NCBI RefSeq assembly: GCF_017813365.1
Contig: NZ_JAGIZA010000028.1
Coordinates: 1 to 45,546 of the forward strand
Length of the DNA stretch: 45,546 nucleotides
DNA from: Roseomonas indoligenes
GTDB lineage: Bacteria > Pseudomonadota > Alphaproteobacteria > Acetobacterales > Acetobacteraceae
Reading direction: 5' to 3'
Shown here: piece by piece, positions 16,603 to 25,287 of the stretch
How positions within the stretch are numbered: position 1 is the stretch's first letter
How the letters are laid out: each line of letters starts with the position of its first letter
The notes under the pieces: generated by a model
Told to the model about the DNA's origin: nothing
Seen by the model: the letters and a program-made list of their open reading frames with translations, nothing else
Database searches by the model: none
Position numbers and translations under genes: made by a program

Positions 16603-17754
16603 TCAGACCAGGCTTGTCTTCCCGTCCGCCAGGCGGACGATATAGACGTTGGGCTGGTTCTGCCCGCTTTCCCGGCCCGCCGGCCCTTCCTTCTGGAAGT
16701 GGATGTTGCCGTTCACGCCGGGGATCTGCACCTTCCACATCGCCTCGCGGATCGCCTCCGGCTCGACCTTGCCGGCGATCCGCACGGCCTCGGCGACCGT
16801 CAGCACGGCGTCGTAGCCGCGGAAGCCCTCCGTCAGCCCGGCGAACTCCCAGCCGTGCTTGTTCCACTCCTCCGTGTAGGTCTTGGCGATCTCCGGGTGG
16901 ATCGCCTTCTCCGGGAACCAGGGCGCGTAGAACAGGACGTGGTCGGAATGCGCGCCGCCGGGAAGGGGCTGGTGGATCAGCGCATCGGGGAAGGAACCGC
17001 CTGTGCTGACGATGCGCTTGCCCACGCGCTGCTCGATCGCCTGGCGCATGGCGAGCGTCAGCTGCTCCACGCCCGTGGTGATGAAGAGCGTATCGCCGTC
17101 CGACTGCTTCAGCGCGGTGAGCTGGGCGGAGAGGTCGGTCGCCTCCGGCGTCATCGTCTCAACCCGGCCGGTGGGGATCCCCTTGGCGCCGAGGATCGCG
17201 CCGTACTTCTCGGTCGCGCCGCGGCCGAAATCGTTGTTCACCGAGAGGAAGTCGATTTTCCTGATGGCCGGCGTGTACTTCCCCACCAGCTCCGCGAAGC
17301 CGATCGCCTCCATCTCGGAGGTGGGGGCGATGCGGAAGACATAGGGGTTGCCGGATGTCGTGATGCGGGCGGCGGAGGAGGTCTCCACGACCATCGGCAC
17401 CTTGTACTCCATCAGCTTCGGCAGGATGGCGAGGGTGAAGGTGGAGCTCCAGGCGCCGATGAGGGCGGGCACCTTGTCGCGCAGCACCAGCTTCTCGACC
17501 GCCGCGACGGCCTCGCGCGGGTTGGACTTGTTGTCCTCCAGCACCAGCTCGATCGGCCGGCCCATCACGCCGCCGGCGCGGTTCAGCACGTCCACCGCGA
17601 TCTTCGCCCCGTTGGCGACGTAGTTGCCGGAGGCGGCGACGGCGCCGGTGAGCGGCTGGGTCATGCCGATCCTGATCGGGTCGGCGGCGAAGCCCGTGCG
17701 GGAGAGGGCGGGCAGGGCAAGGCCGCTCAGCAATGCGGTGCGTCTGGTCAGCAT
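16603..17754 (-). CDS. Periplasmic branched-chain-type (LivK-like) substrate-binding protein
   Basis: This 383-residue type I periplasmic binding protein has a leader MLTRRTALLSGLALPALSRT with twin arginines, predicting Tat or Sec export and cleavage near GFAA-DP. The mature protein starts IRIGMTQPLTGAVAASG, typical of the Leu/Ile/Val family, and has NKSNPREAV and LIGAWSS in the ligand-binding lobe. GAGGAG precedes the ATG. Family members in catabolic operons bind urea, amides, aromatic acids or amino acids, so specificity is open. Its Liv partners follow directly. Confidence 0.92.
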   Translation of the reverse strand: MLTRRTALLSGLALPALSRTGFAADPIRIGMTQPLTGAVAASGNYVANGAKIAVDVLNRAGGVMGRPIELVLEDNKSNPREAVAAVEKLVLRDKVPALIGAWSSTFTLAILPKLMEYKVPMVVETSSAARITTSGNPYVFRIAPTSEMEAIGFAELVGKYTPAIRKIDFLSVNNDFGRGATEKYGAILGAKGIPTGRVETMTPEATDLSAQLTALKQSDGDTLFITTGVEQLTLAMRQAIEQRVGKRIVSTGGSFPDALIHQPLPGGAHSDHVLFYAPWFPEKAIHPEIAKTYTEEWNKHGWEFAGLTEGFRGYDAVLTVAEAVRIAGKVEPEAIREAMWKVQIPGVNGNIHFQKEGPAGRESGQNQPNVYIVRLADGKTSLV

Positions 17755-17776
17755 GGCGATGGCTCCTCAGATGGGG

Positions 17777-18754
17777 TCAGGCGGCAGCGACACGTGTCTG
17801 GCGGTACTTCTCGTCCCGATAGGCGCCGGAGAGGACGGGCGGGTACTTCGCCCCTCCGGGCGGCGCGATGCACTCGATGGAGGCGTCGTAGTTGGGGTGG
17901 TGAAAGAAGGCGATGGACAGGCGCCGGCTCCGCGCCGCCTCGCTGTCCGGCGGGTTCACCACACGATGGACGTTGGAGACCCAGCGGTCGTTGGTCCAGC
18001 GCATGAGCAGGTCGCCGATGTTGACGACGAAGCTGCGCGGGTCCGTTTCCACGTCCAGCCAGCGCCCGTCGCGCGTCTGCGCCTGCAGCCCCCCCGGCAC
18101 ATTCTCGCCGTTCAGGATCGTCAGCAGCCCGTAATCCGTGTGCGCGCCGGCGCGGAGTTGCCCGGCTGCGGGCGCCTGGTGCTGCTCGGGGTAGTGGTTC
18201 AGCCGCATCGCGGTGATGTGGCGGTCGATCTTGTCGTCGAAGAAGTGCTCGGGGATGCCGAGACCGAGCGCGGCCAGGCGCATCATCTCGACCGTCAGGG
18301 CCTCCATCGCCGCGTAGTAGTTGGCGGCGGCCTCGGCAAAGCCCGCGGGGCGCTCCGGCCAGAGGTTCGGGCGGAAGTAGCGCCGGCCCTCCTCCGAGGT
18401 GTAGTAGGGCTCGTCCGGCCAGCCCTCGCGGCCGAAATGGTAGTATTCCTTCAGGTCGGGCGGCGTCTCCACGGCGTTGCCGTGGGAGAGCGCCTCCACG
18501 CCGAGCGCGATGTAGCCGCGCGGCGTCCCGGGGACCGGATGCACCGCGCGCCGCTTCTCCTCCAGCGACAGGGCGAAGAATGCGTTGGCGGTGTCGCGCA
18601 GCCCGTCCATCACCGCCGCCGGCACGCCATGGCCGGCGATCGTGAAGAAGCCGATCTCCCGGCAGGTCCGGTCCATCTCCTGCCCCGTGCGGAGGCGCGC
18701 GGCGGGGTCTCCCGCCAGGGCCTCGGACAGGTCGATCACCGGGATCTGCGGCAT
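17777..18754 (-). CDS. Isopenicillin-N-synthase-type 2-oxoglutarate/Fe(II) oxygenase
   Basis: The 325-residue protein starts MPQIPVIDLSEAL, preceded by GAGGAGAGGGAA; an in-frame extension to 18859 is rejected. The N-terminal DIOX_N-type segment (about 3-110) includes REIGFFTIAGHGV. Iron ligands are H205 and D207 (HTDYG) and H263 (SNVHRV); the 2OG-binding Arg and Ser are R278 and S280 (RLS). Bacterial relatives include enzymes annotated as 2OG-dependent ethylene/succinate-forming or flavonoid-type oxygenases, but the reaction varies. It lies between the SDR gene (13-base gap) and the Liv binding-protein gene. A role in hydroxylating or oxidatively cleaving the imported substrate is inferred from context. 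Confidence 0.9.
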   Translation of the reverse strand: MPQIPVIDLSEALAGDPAARLRTGQEMDRTCREIGFFTIAGHGVPAAVMDGLRDTANAFFALSLEEKRRAVHPVPGTPRGYIALGVEALSHGNAVETPPDLKEYYHFGREGWPDEPYYTSEEGRRYFRPNLWPERPAGFAEAAANYYAAMEALTVEMMRLAALGLGIPEHFFDDKIDRHITAMRLNHYPEQHQAPAAGQLRAGAHTDYGLLTILNGENVPGGLQAQTRDGRWLDVETDPRSFVVNIGDLLMRWTNDRWVSNVHRVVNPPDSEAARSRRLSIAFFHHPNYDASIECIAPPGGAKYPPVLSGAYRDEKYRQTRVAAA

Positions 18755-18767
18755 GGGTTCCCTCTCC

Positions 18768-19532
18768 TCAGTGGAAATAGGCGCCGCCGTCCACCACCAG
18801 TGTCTGCCCGGTGATGAAGGCGGCGTCCGGTCCGGCGAAGAAGCAGACGGCGCCGACAAGATCGTCCGGCACCATGTCGCGCCCGATCACGCGGTTGCGG
18901 AGCGACGGCTCCTTCACCCCCGCGATCAGGGTGGGGTTGTTCAGCACGTTGGCGCTGAGCGTGAAGCCGGGGGCCACGCTGTTCACCAGCACGGCATCGC
19001 GCCCCATCTCCGTCGCCAGGGCCCGCGTCAGCGACACCACCGCGCCCTTGCTGGCGACGTAGTGCGCCATGTAGGGATTGCCCTTGAAGGCAACGCCGGA
19101 GCTGATGTTGACGATCCGTCCGCCACCGCGCCGCCGCATGGCCGGCAGCACGCCGCGGCAGCACAGGAAGGTGCCGATGACGTTCACCTCCAGCACCCGG
19201 CGCCATTCCGCCAGGTCCAGTTCCTCGAAGGGCTTCGGCGTCAGGGTGGCGTAGATCCCGGCATTGTTGACGAGGATGTCGAGCCCGCCGAAATGCGCCT
19301 CGGCGGCCGCGACCATCGCGCCCACTGCCGCCTCCGAGGTGACGTCGCCGGTCACGCCCTGCGCCGCCAGCCCCTCCCCCCGCAGCCCGGCGGCCGCGCC
19401 CTCCGCGCCCTGCAGGTCGGCCAGCACCACCGCGGCGCCGCGCCGCGCGAGGCCGCTGGCCAGGGCAAGGCCGATCCCGGCCGCGCCCCCGGTCACCAGC
19501 GCCACGCGGCCCTGCAGCGGCGCGGCCGTCAC
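18768..19532 (-). CDS. Short-chain dehydrogenase/reductase (SDR)
   Basis: The 254-residue classical SDR starts at GTG 19532, overlapping the upstream stop (GTGA). The NAD(P) motif TGGAAGIG is at 14-21; D39 after the second strand favours NAD(H). NNAG is at 89-92, the catalytic Ser around 144-145 (ISSG), and Y158 and K162 in HYVASKG. The C-terminal FITGQTLVVDGGAYFH is typical. It probably oxidises an alcohol produced by one of the operon oxygenases, or reduces a ketone (inference). Confidence 0.92.
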   Translation of the reverse strand: MTAAPLQGRVALVTGGAAGIGLALASGLARRGAAVVLADLQGAEGAAAGLRGEGLAAQGVTGDVTSEAAVGAMVAAAEAHFGGLDILVNNAGIYATLTPKPFEELDLAEWRRVLEVNVIGTFLCCRGVLPAMRRRGGGRIVNISSGVAFKGNPYMAHYVASKGAVVSLTRALATEMGRDAVLVNSVAPGFTLSANVLNNPTLIAGVKEPSLRNRVIGRDMVPDDLVGAVCFFAGPDAAFITGQTLVVDGGAYFH

Positions 19533-20560
19533 GGCATGCGCTCGGCCTGGGGCGGCAGGAAGGCGGTGGAGAAGAGGCTTTCCGGCGCCGGCGGGTTGGC
19601 GATGCCGTTCACCTCGGCGTTGATCGCCACCAGCCGCTTCATGCGCTCCGGCTCCAGCGTGCCGAAGCCGGTGCGGCGCGCGCTCTCCGTCATGATCGCG
19701 ACGTCGCGGGTCATGTTGAAGCGCTCGAGCTCCAGCGCCTCGTCGAACAGGGCTTCCCGCTTCTTCATGGCGGCCATGCCCGCCTTGGGATCGGCCAGCG
19801 CGGCCTTCAGGCCGCCGATGGAGGCGCGGACGAAGCTCCGCACCGCCTCCGGGTTGCGCTCCGCAAAGGCGGCGGAGGTGATGATGCCGTGGCCGTACAG
19901 GTCCACGCCCGCCTCCGCATAGGGCAGCGAGACGATGTCGCCGGCCGGCACGCCCGCAGCGCGCAACCCGAAGACCGCGGACTGCATCAGGCCGGTGATC
20001 GCCTCCACCTGGCCCGTGGCGAGCATGGATTCCCGCAGGCTCGCGGTCATGGATGTCCAGCGGACCGAGGCAGGGTCAATGCCCGCGGCCCGCGCGTAGA
20101 CGGGGAAGAGCACGCGGCTGGATTCCCCCTCCGGCGCGCCCAGGTTGCGGCCGGGCAGGTCGGCGGCGCTGCGGATACCGGTGCGGCGGAGCGTGACGAC
20201 GGCGGCCGGGTTCCTGTCGAACACCATGGCGACCGCGATCACCCGCTGGTTCGGGTTGCGCGCGTTGAACTGCACCAGCGCATTGATGTCGGCGAAGCCC
20301 ATGTCGTAGGCGCCGGTGGCAACCTTGGTGATGGTATCGCCGGAGCCGTAGCCGCGGTCCTGCTGCACGCGCAGCCCGGCGTCGCGGAACAGGCCGCGCT
20401 CCTCCGCCAGGCCCCAGATGGCGTGGTAGCCCTGCGGCGCCCAGTCCCAGGCGAAGCGGAGCGGCGCGGGCGCCTGCGCGCGCGCCGGGCGGGTGCCGAG
20501 GGCTGCCGCCCCCAGGAGGGGGAGCGCGGCAACATGCCGGAGGAAGTCGGAGCGTTTCAT
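19529..20560 (-). CDS. NMT1/ThiY-like periplasmic substrate-binding protein (orphan)
   Basis: The 343-residue protein has a leader MKRSDFLRHVAALPLLGAAA ending ARAQA. The mature sequence LRFAWDWAPQGYHAIWGLAE is characteristic of the NMT1/SsuA-like group that binds pyrimidines, sulfonates, nitrate or aromatic acids. GGLAEERGLFRDAGL-like and EGESSRVLF segments fit the fold. It is the first gene of the 12-gene operon and overlaps the SDR start. No cognate NMT1-type permease or ATPase is present in the window; the downstream Liv transporter has its own binding protein. It may work with a distant transporter or act as a sensor or scavenger. The start at 20560 is chosen because it gives a clean export signal. 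Confidence 0.88.
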   Translation of the reverse strand: MKRSDFLRHVAALPLLGAAALGTRPARAQAPAPLRFAWDWAPQGYHAIWGLAEERGLFRDAGLRVQQDRGYGSGDTITKVATGAYDMGFADINALVQFNARNPNQRVIAVAMVFDRNPAAVVTLRRTGIRSAADLPGRNLGAPEGESSRVLFPVYARAAGIDPASVRWTSMTASLRESMLATGQVEAITGLMQSAVFGLRAAGVPAGDIVSLPYAEAGVDLYGHGIITSAAFAERNPEAVRSFVRASIGGLKAALADPKAGMAAMKKREALFDEALELERFNMTRDVAIMTESARRTGFGTLEPERMKRLVAINAEVNGIANPPAPESLFSTAFLPPQAERMP

Positions 20561-20852
20561 GCTCGGCGGCCTTTCGCGACACCTGGCAAGGATGGCAGCT
20601 CTTGCAGCAAGCGCCATGCCACGCCCGCGCGCGGCGATTGCCGCCGGGCCGGCGCGGTGCCGCACAAGGATTGGGCGTTCCAGCTGGGATCAGCCGAAAA
20701 AATGTGCCTGTGCCCACATATTTCCTGTTTCGCCGGCGTGCCGAGGCGGTCCATATCTCTGCAGGGCGTGGCACAAGCCTTGCCACTCCCCAGCCCAGCC
20801 ATTCCCGCAACACCGCAGCGGCCGAGGGCGGGCGCCCAGGCAGGAGGCCAAG
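20561..20852. promoter_or_regulatory. Divergent promoter region between the 12-gene operon and the amidohydrolase operon
   Basis: This 292-base gap separates two divergent transcription units and must contain promoters for both. It includes a locally A/T-rich patch near 20697-20724, with ATGTG (20702-20706) and CACAT (20715-20719) as an inverted repeat with an 8-base spacer. It also holds the sigma-54-like element at 20769-20784. No ORF with credible coding character is seen. No regulator gene is adjacent, so the controlling protein is probably encoded elsewhere, or is the PucR, MarR or TetR protein in the window. Confidence 0.6.
20769..20784 (+). promoter_or_regulatory. Sigma-54-like -24/-12 element upstream of the amidohydrolase operon
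   Basis: TGGCAC, 5 bases, TTGCC matches the -24 (GG) and -12 (GC) spacing of RpoN promoters, with the -12 end about 70 bases before ATG 20853. The same bases also form the inverted repeat GTGGCA (20768-20773), 7-base spacer, TGCCAC (20781-20786). It could therefore instead be an operator, for example for a LysR-type or GntR-type protein. No sigma-54 activator gene is visible in the window. Confidence 0.4.
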
Positions 20853-22142
20853 ATGGATTTCACGCAGGCGGGACCCTACGACACGGTGCTTCGCGGTGGC
20901 CGGGTGATCGACCCGGCGCAGGGCATCGACGCGATCGCGGATGTGGCCGTGCGCGCCGGGCGCATCGCCGCGGTCGGCCCGAACCTGCCGGGCGTGGCGC
21001 GGGAAACCTACAACGTCGCCGGCCAGCTTGTGCTGCCCGGCATGATCGACACCCACGCGCATGTCTACCGCTACGTCACCGGCCGCTTCGGGCTCGATGC
21101 CGACATGGTGGGCGTGCATTCCGGCGTGACCACGCTGGTGGACCAGGGCGGCCCCTCGGTCCTCACCTTCCCGGGCTTCCGGGAATACGCGGTGAAGCCC
21201 GCCGCCAGCCGCGTGCTCGCCTTTCTCTCCGCCTACATGGTGGGCGGGCTGGAGGGGCACTACTACCCCGAGCTCTACCGGCCGGACTGCATCGCCGTGG
21301 AGGACACGATCCGCAGCGGGCGCGAGAACGGCGACCTCGTGCGCGGCATCAAGGGCCATGCGGAGATCGGCGGCTTCACCCGCTGGGGCGACGAGGCGAT
21401 GAAGAAGGCGGCGGAGATCGCGCGCGAGATCGACCGGCCGCTCTACATCCATTTCGGCCAGCTCTGGCCCCTGCCGGAGGACGTTCCTTCCTACGACCCG
21501 GACGCCATCCTGCCGGACATGCTGGAGATCATGCGCGCCGGCGACATCCTGGCGCATCCCTTCACCCGCCACCCCGGCGGCTTCGTGGACCGGCACGGTA
21601 AGCTCCACCCGGTGGTGCGGGAGGCGCTGGCGCGCGGCCTGAAGACCGATGTCGGCCACGGCTCCCACTTCTCCTTCAAGATGGCGCGGCTGGTGCTGGA
21701 GGCGGGCGTGCTGCCGGATACGCTCGGCGCCGACATGCACGGCTACAACACCACCCTGCCGAAGCCGCGCGGCACGCCGGACACGCATCCCGACAAGGAG
21801 GAGATGCACCTCTTCGCCGGCCGGCAGAACTTCTCCCTCGCCTCCGCCATGACGAGCATGCTGGCGCTGGGGATCGATCTCGACCACGTCGTGCGGATGG
21901 TCACGGTGAACCCCGCCGCGATGCTGCGGATGGAGGACGAGATCGGCAGCCTGCAGGTGGGGCGCGAGGCGGACATCTCCGTTCTCTCGGACGAGCGCGG
22001 CCGCTTCCTGCTGCAGGACAACGAGGACACGAAGGTGATCGCCGAGCGGCTGCTGCGCCCCGCCTTCTGCCTGCGCGCGGGCCGGCGCTACGAGGCCGAT
22101 GCGGTCGTTCTTCCCCGCCCGATCCTGGCCGAGGCGGCGTGA
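20853..22142 (+). CDS. Cyclic amidohydrolase (dihydroorotase/deacetylase-like metallohydrolase)
   Basis: The 429-residue protein starts MDFTQAGPYDTVLRGGRVID, with GGAGG at 20843-20847. Metal-site candidates are H68 and H70 (DTHAHV), K167 as possible carbamylated Lys (GIKGH), H200 (LYIHFG), a later His in ILAHPFTRH, and D266 (KTDVGHGSH). The C-terminal strand returns as the family beta-sandwich (EIGSLQVGREADISVL). Relatives hydrolyse cyclic amides, N-acyl amino acids or selenocysteine-seryl-type substrates. The stop overlaps the GTG of the molybdenum hydroxylase large subunit, so hydrolysis and hydroxylation are probably consecutive steps. The exact substrate is unknown. Confidence 0.88.
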   Translation: MDFTQAGPYDTVLRGGRVIDPAQGIDAIADVAVRAGRIAAVGPNLPGVARETYNVAGQLVLPGMIDTHAHVYRYVTGRFGLDADMVGVHSGVTTLVDQGGPSVLTFPGFREYAVKPAASRVLAFLSAYMVGGLEGHYYPELYRPDCIAVEDTIRSGRENGDLVRGIKGHAEIGGFTRWGDEAMKKAAEIAREIDRPLYIHFGQLWPLPEDVPSYDPDAILPDMLEIMRAGDILAHPFTRHPGGFVDRHGKLHPVVREALARGLKTDVGHGSHFSFKMARLVLEAGVLPDTLGADMHGYNTTLPKPRGTPDTHPDKEEMHLFAGRQNFSLASAMTSMLALGIDLDHVVRMVTVNPAAMLRMEDEIGSLQVGREADISVLSDERGRFLLQDNEDTKVIAERLLRPAFCLRAGRRYEADAVVLPRPILAEAA

Positions 22143-24490
22143 GTCCCGACGGGGTCGGCCAGGGAGGCGGCCAAGGCGTCGGCGCCAGCCTTCTTCGCAA
22201 GGAGGATGCGCGTTTCCTGCACGGGCGCGGCCGCTATGTCGGCGACATCCGCCCGGCGGGGCTGCTGGAGGTGGCCTTCCTCCGCAGCCCGGTGGCGCAT
22301 GCCCGCCTTCTCGGCGTCGGCAAGCCGGCGGACGCGGAGGCCCGGGTCTTCACCATGGCGGACTTGGCCGGGGTCGGCGGCATCCGCGCCGCCTCCGCCC
22401 TGCCGGGCTTCCGGGTCTCGGAGCAGTCCGTGCTCGCCAGCGGCAAGCTGCGCTATGTCGGCGAGGCGATTGCCGCCTGCGTCGCCTCCAGCCGCGCCGC
22501 CGCCGAGGACCTCGCCGCCGCCTGCAGCCTCGACTACGAGGAGCTGCCGGTCGTCTCCGACATGCTCACGGCCCGGGCGCCCGGGGCGCCGCTGATCCAC
22601 GAGCACTGGCCCGACAACGCCTTCCTGGAGACGCAGCGGGACGAGGACCTGTCCGACCTGGACGGGATCGCGGCGGCGAAGGTCACGCGGCAGCTGCGCA
22701 CGGCCCGGCAATGCATGGTACCGATGGAGGGGCGCGGCGTCCTGGCGGAGTGGGACCCTCGGCTGGAGCAGCTGGTCGTCACCAGCTCCACCCAGCAGCC
22801 GCACATCATCCGCAGCGGGCTGTCGGAGGTTCTGGGGCTGGACGAGGGCAGCATCCGCGTGATCGCGCCCGATCTCGGCGGCGGCTTCGGCTACAAGGGC
22901 ATCCTCCTGCCGGAGGAGATTGCATGCGCCTGGCTGGCCATGCGGCTGGAGCGTCCGGTCCGCTGGATCGAGGACCGGCTGGAGCACCTGACGGCCAACG
23001 CCAATTGCCGGGAGCACCACTACGTCGTCACCGCCTGGGCGGATCGCAATGGGCGGCTGCTCGGCGCGGAGGTGGATGCCACGGTCGATTCCGGCGCCTA
23101 CTCCTCCTACCCCTTCAGTGCCTGCCTGGAGGCGGCACAGATCGGCTCCATCTTCCCCGGTCCCTACACCCTGCCGCGCTTCCGGTTCCGCACCGTCTCC
23201 GCCTGCACGAACAAGCCGCCCATCCTGCCCTATCGCGGCGTGGCCCGCACCGGCGTGTGCTACGCGCTGGAGACGACGATGGACGCGCTGGCGCGCCAGC
23301 TCGGGATCTCCCCGGCGCGCATCCGCGAGGTGAACCTCGTCCCGCCCGATGCGATGCCCTACCGCAACCTCGTCGGGAAAGTCTTCGACAGCGGGGATTA
23401 TCCGGAGGCGCTGCGCCGCGCCGTCGCGCATTTCGACCTGGACCGGATCGCGGCGCGGCAGGCAGCCGGGGAATGCGTGGGCTTCGGCCTGGCGGTGTTC
23501 TGCGAGCAGGGCGCGCACGGCACCTCCGTCTATCACGGCTGGGGCATCCCCTTCGTGCCGGGCTACGAGCAGGCCATGGCGCGCTTCACGCCGGACGGGG
23601 TGCTGGAAATCCGCACGGGGCTGCAGAACCACGGCCAGGGCATGGAGACCACCTTCGCCCAGGTGGCGCATGAGGTTCTGGGCGTGCCGGCCGCGCGCGT
23701 CCGCGTGGTGCATGGCGACACGGCGCTGACGCCCTATTCCACGGGCACCTGGGGCAGCCGCGCCGCGGTGATGGGCGGCGGCGCCGTGGCCGAGGCCTGC
23801 CGGCTTCTGGGCGAGCGGGCGCTGGCCATCGGTGCCTCCCTGCTGCAGGCGGAGCCGGGGGGGGTGGAGATCTCGGGCGGGGCCGTGCGCCGGCGCGACG
23901 GCGGGGCCGAGGTCACGCTGGAGGAGGTGGCGCGCACCTGGTACCGCCGCCCCCAGAACCTGCCGCGCGGCGTGGATCCGGGCGGGCTGGAGGTCACCGG
24001 CGGCTACCGCCCCGATCCCGATACCGGCACGCACTCCTACGCCTGCCACGCCGTGGTCGCGCGCGTGGACACCGAGACGGGCGAGGTGGTGCTGGAGGAT
24101 TACGTCATCGTCGAGGATGCCGGGCAGATGCTGAACCCGATGATCGTGGACGGGCAGGTGCTCGGCGGGCTTGCCCAGGGCGTCGGCACCGCGCTGTACG
24201 AGGAGATGCCCTTCGACGCCTCCGGCCAGCCCCTGGCCGGCACGCTGGCGGACTACCTCGTCCCCGGCGCGGCGGAGTTGCCGGCGACGCGCATCGACCA
24301 CATGGAGACGCCCAGTCCCTGGACGCGCTTCGGCCAGAAGGGCATCGGCGAGAGCGGGGCGATCGGCCCGCCCGCCGCCATCGTCAACGCCGTCAACGAC
24401 GCGCTGCACCGGTTTGGCGCGGAGGTGATGGACCTGCCCGCCAGCCCCGCCCGCGTGATCGAGGCGCTGGAGAAGGCGCGCGCCCGTTGA
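22139..24490 (+). CDS. Molybdenum hydroxylase large subunit (CoxL/xanthine dehydrogenase family)
   Basis: The 783-residue molybdopterin-cytosine-dinucleotide subunit starts at GTG 22139, overlapping the amidohydrolase stop. The N-terminal LRKEDARFLHGRGRYVGDI is the family opening. Mo-cofactor motifs include APDLGGGFGYKG (about 244-254) and the C-terminal GQKGIGESGAIGPP, with the base-catalytic Glu at about 738. The loop that in form I CO dehydrogenase carries AYRCSFR reads PYRGVAR here (364-370). There is no Cys for a Cu site, so CO oxidation is unlikely. Such enzymes hydroxylate N-heterocycles, aldehydes or steroids. Medium (FAD) and small ([2Fe-2S]) subunits follow with overlapping starts. 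No xdhC/coxD-like maturation gene is in the window. Confidence 0.93.
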   Translation: MSPDGVGQGGGQGVGASLLRKEDARFLHGRGRYVGDIRPAGLLEVAFLRSPVAHARLLGVGKPADAEARVFTMADLAGVGGIRAASALPGFRVSEQSVLASGKLRYVGEAIAACVASSRAAAEDLAAACSLDYEELPVVSDMLTARAPGAPLIHEHWPDNAFLETQRDEDLSDLDGIAAAKVTRQLRTARQCMVPMEGRGVLAEWDPRLEQLVVTSSTQQPHIIRSGLSEVLGLDEGSIRVIAPDLGGGFGYKGILLPEEIACAWLAMRLERPVRWIEDRLEHLTANANCREHHYVVTAWADRNGRLLGAEVDATVDSGAYSSYPFSACLEAAQIGSIFPGPYTLPRFRFRTVSACTNKPPILPYRGVARTGVCYALETTMDALARQLGISPARIREVNLVPPDAMPYRNLVGKVFDSGDYPEALRRAVAHFDLDRIAARQAAGECVGFGLAVFCEQGAHGTSVYHGWGIPFVPGYEQAMARFTPDGVLEIRTGLQNHGQGMETTFAQVAHEVLGVPAARVRVVHGDTALTPYSTGTWGSRAAVMGGGAVAEACRLLGERALAIGASLLQAEPGGVEISGGAVRRRDGGAEVTLEEVARTWYRRPQNLPRGVDPGGLEVTGGYRPDPDTGTHSYACHAVVARVDTETGEVVLEDYVIVEDAGQMLNPMIVDGQVLGGLAQGVGTALYEEMPFDASGQPLAGTLADYLVPGAAELPATRIDHMETPSPWTRFGQKGIGESGAIGPPAAIVNAVNDALHRFGAEVMDLPASPARVIEALEKARAR

Positions 24491-25287
24491 AGCCCGCCCC
24501 CTTCACCTACTCCCGCCCGGCGGACTGGCCGGCCGCGGTGGCGCTGCTGGGGGGCGGCGCCCGCCCAATGGCCGGCGGGCAGTCCATCGGGCCCATGCTG
24601 AACCTGCGCATGGCGCAGCCCGAGGGGGTGATCGACCTGCGGCACCTGCCGGATGCCCGCGGCGTCACCGTGTCGGGCGGGCGCTGCCGGATCGCCGCGG
24701 GCACGACCCATGCCGCGATCGAGGACGGGGCCGTGCCGGGGCGCCTTGGCGCCATCCTGGCCGGCGTGGCGCGGCGCATCGCCTATCGCCCCGTGCGGAA
24801 CCGCGGCACGGTCGGCGGCAGCCTGGCCCATGCCGACCCGGCCGCGGACTGGGTGGCGGTGCTGCCGGCCTTCCCGGGCGACGCGGTCGCGGTCGGCCCT
24901 GCCGGGGAGCGCCGCATTCCACTGGCGAGCTTCGTCACCGGCCTCCTCTCCTCGGCGCTCCGGCCGGACGAGCTGCTCCGCGCCATCGAGCTGCCCGTCC
25001 TGCCCGAGGGGACGCGCTGGGGCCACTGGAAGTTCTGCCGCAAGCCCGGCGAGTTCTCCAAGGCTACCGCCTGCGTCCTCGCGGTTCCCGGCGAGGCGCC
25101 GCGCGCCGTGCTGGCCGCGCTGGACGAGCCGCCGATGCTCATTCCCGATGCCACCGCCCTGATAGCCGCGCCGGAGGAGGAGGCTTCCCGCATCGTCGCC
25201 GCCCTGCCCGGGCTCGACCCCTGGCGCGCCGCCCTGGCGCGCACCGCGCTGCGGCGCGCCGTCCGCATGGCCGGGGAGGACGCATGA
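24487..25287 (+). CDS. Molybdenum hydroxylase FAD-binding medium subunit (CoxM-like)
   Basis: The 266-residue protein starts at TTG 24487 (TTGA overlap with the large subunit stop). FAD motifs are AGGQSIGPMLNLRMAQP (about 29-45) and RNRGTVGGSLAHADPAAD (about 104-121), corresponding to the TIGGxxAHxDPAxD signature. The C-terminal domain is shorter than usual but complete. It relays electrons between the [2Fe-2S] subunit and the acceptor. The stop overlaps the small subunit ATG. Confidence 0.92.
   Translation: MKPAPFTYSRPADWPAAVALLGGGARPMAGGQSIGPMLNLRMAQPEGVIDLRHLPDARGVTVSGGRCRIAAGTTHAAIEDGAVPGRLGAILAGVARRIAYRPVRNRGTVGGSLAHADPAADWVAVLPAFPGDAVAVGPAGERRIPLASFVTGLLSSALRPDELLRAIELPVLPEGTRWGHWKFCRKPGEFSKATACVLAVPGEAPRAVLAALDEPPMLIPDATALIAAPEEEASRIVAALPGLDPWRAALARTALRRAVRMAGEDA

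Noticed and set aside
22088-24409. Long open frame antisense to the molybdenum hydroxylase large subunit (about 770 codons)
   Set aside because: The translation is Arg/Ala/Gly/His-rich with no recognisable domain, and it mirrors a strongly conserved gene on the other strand. High GC removes stop codons.
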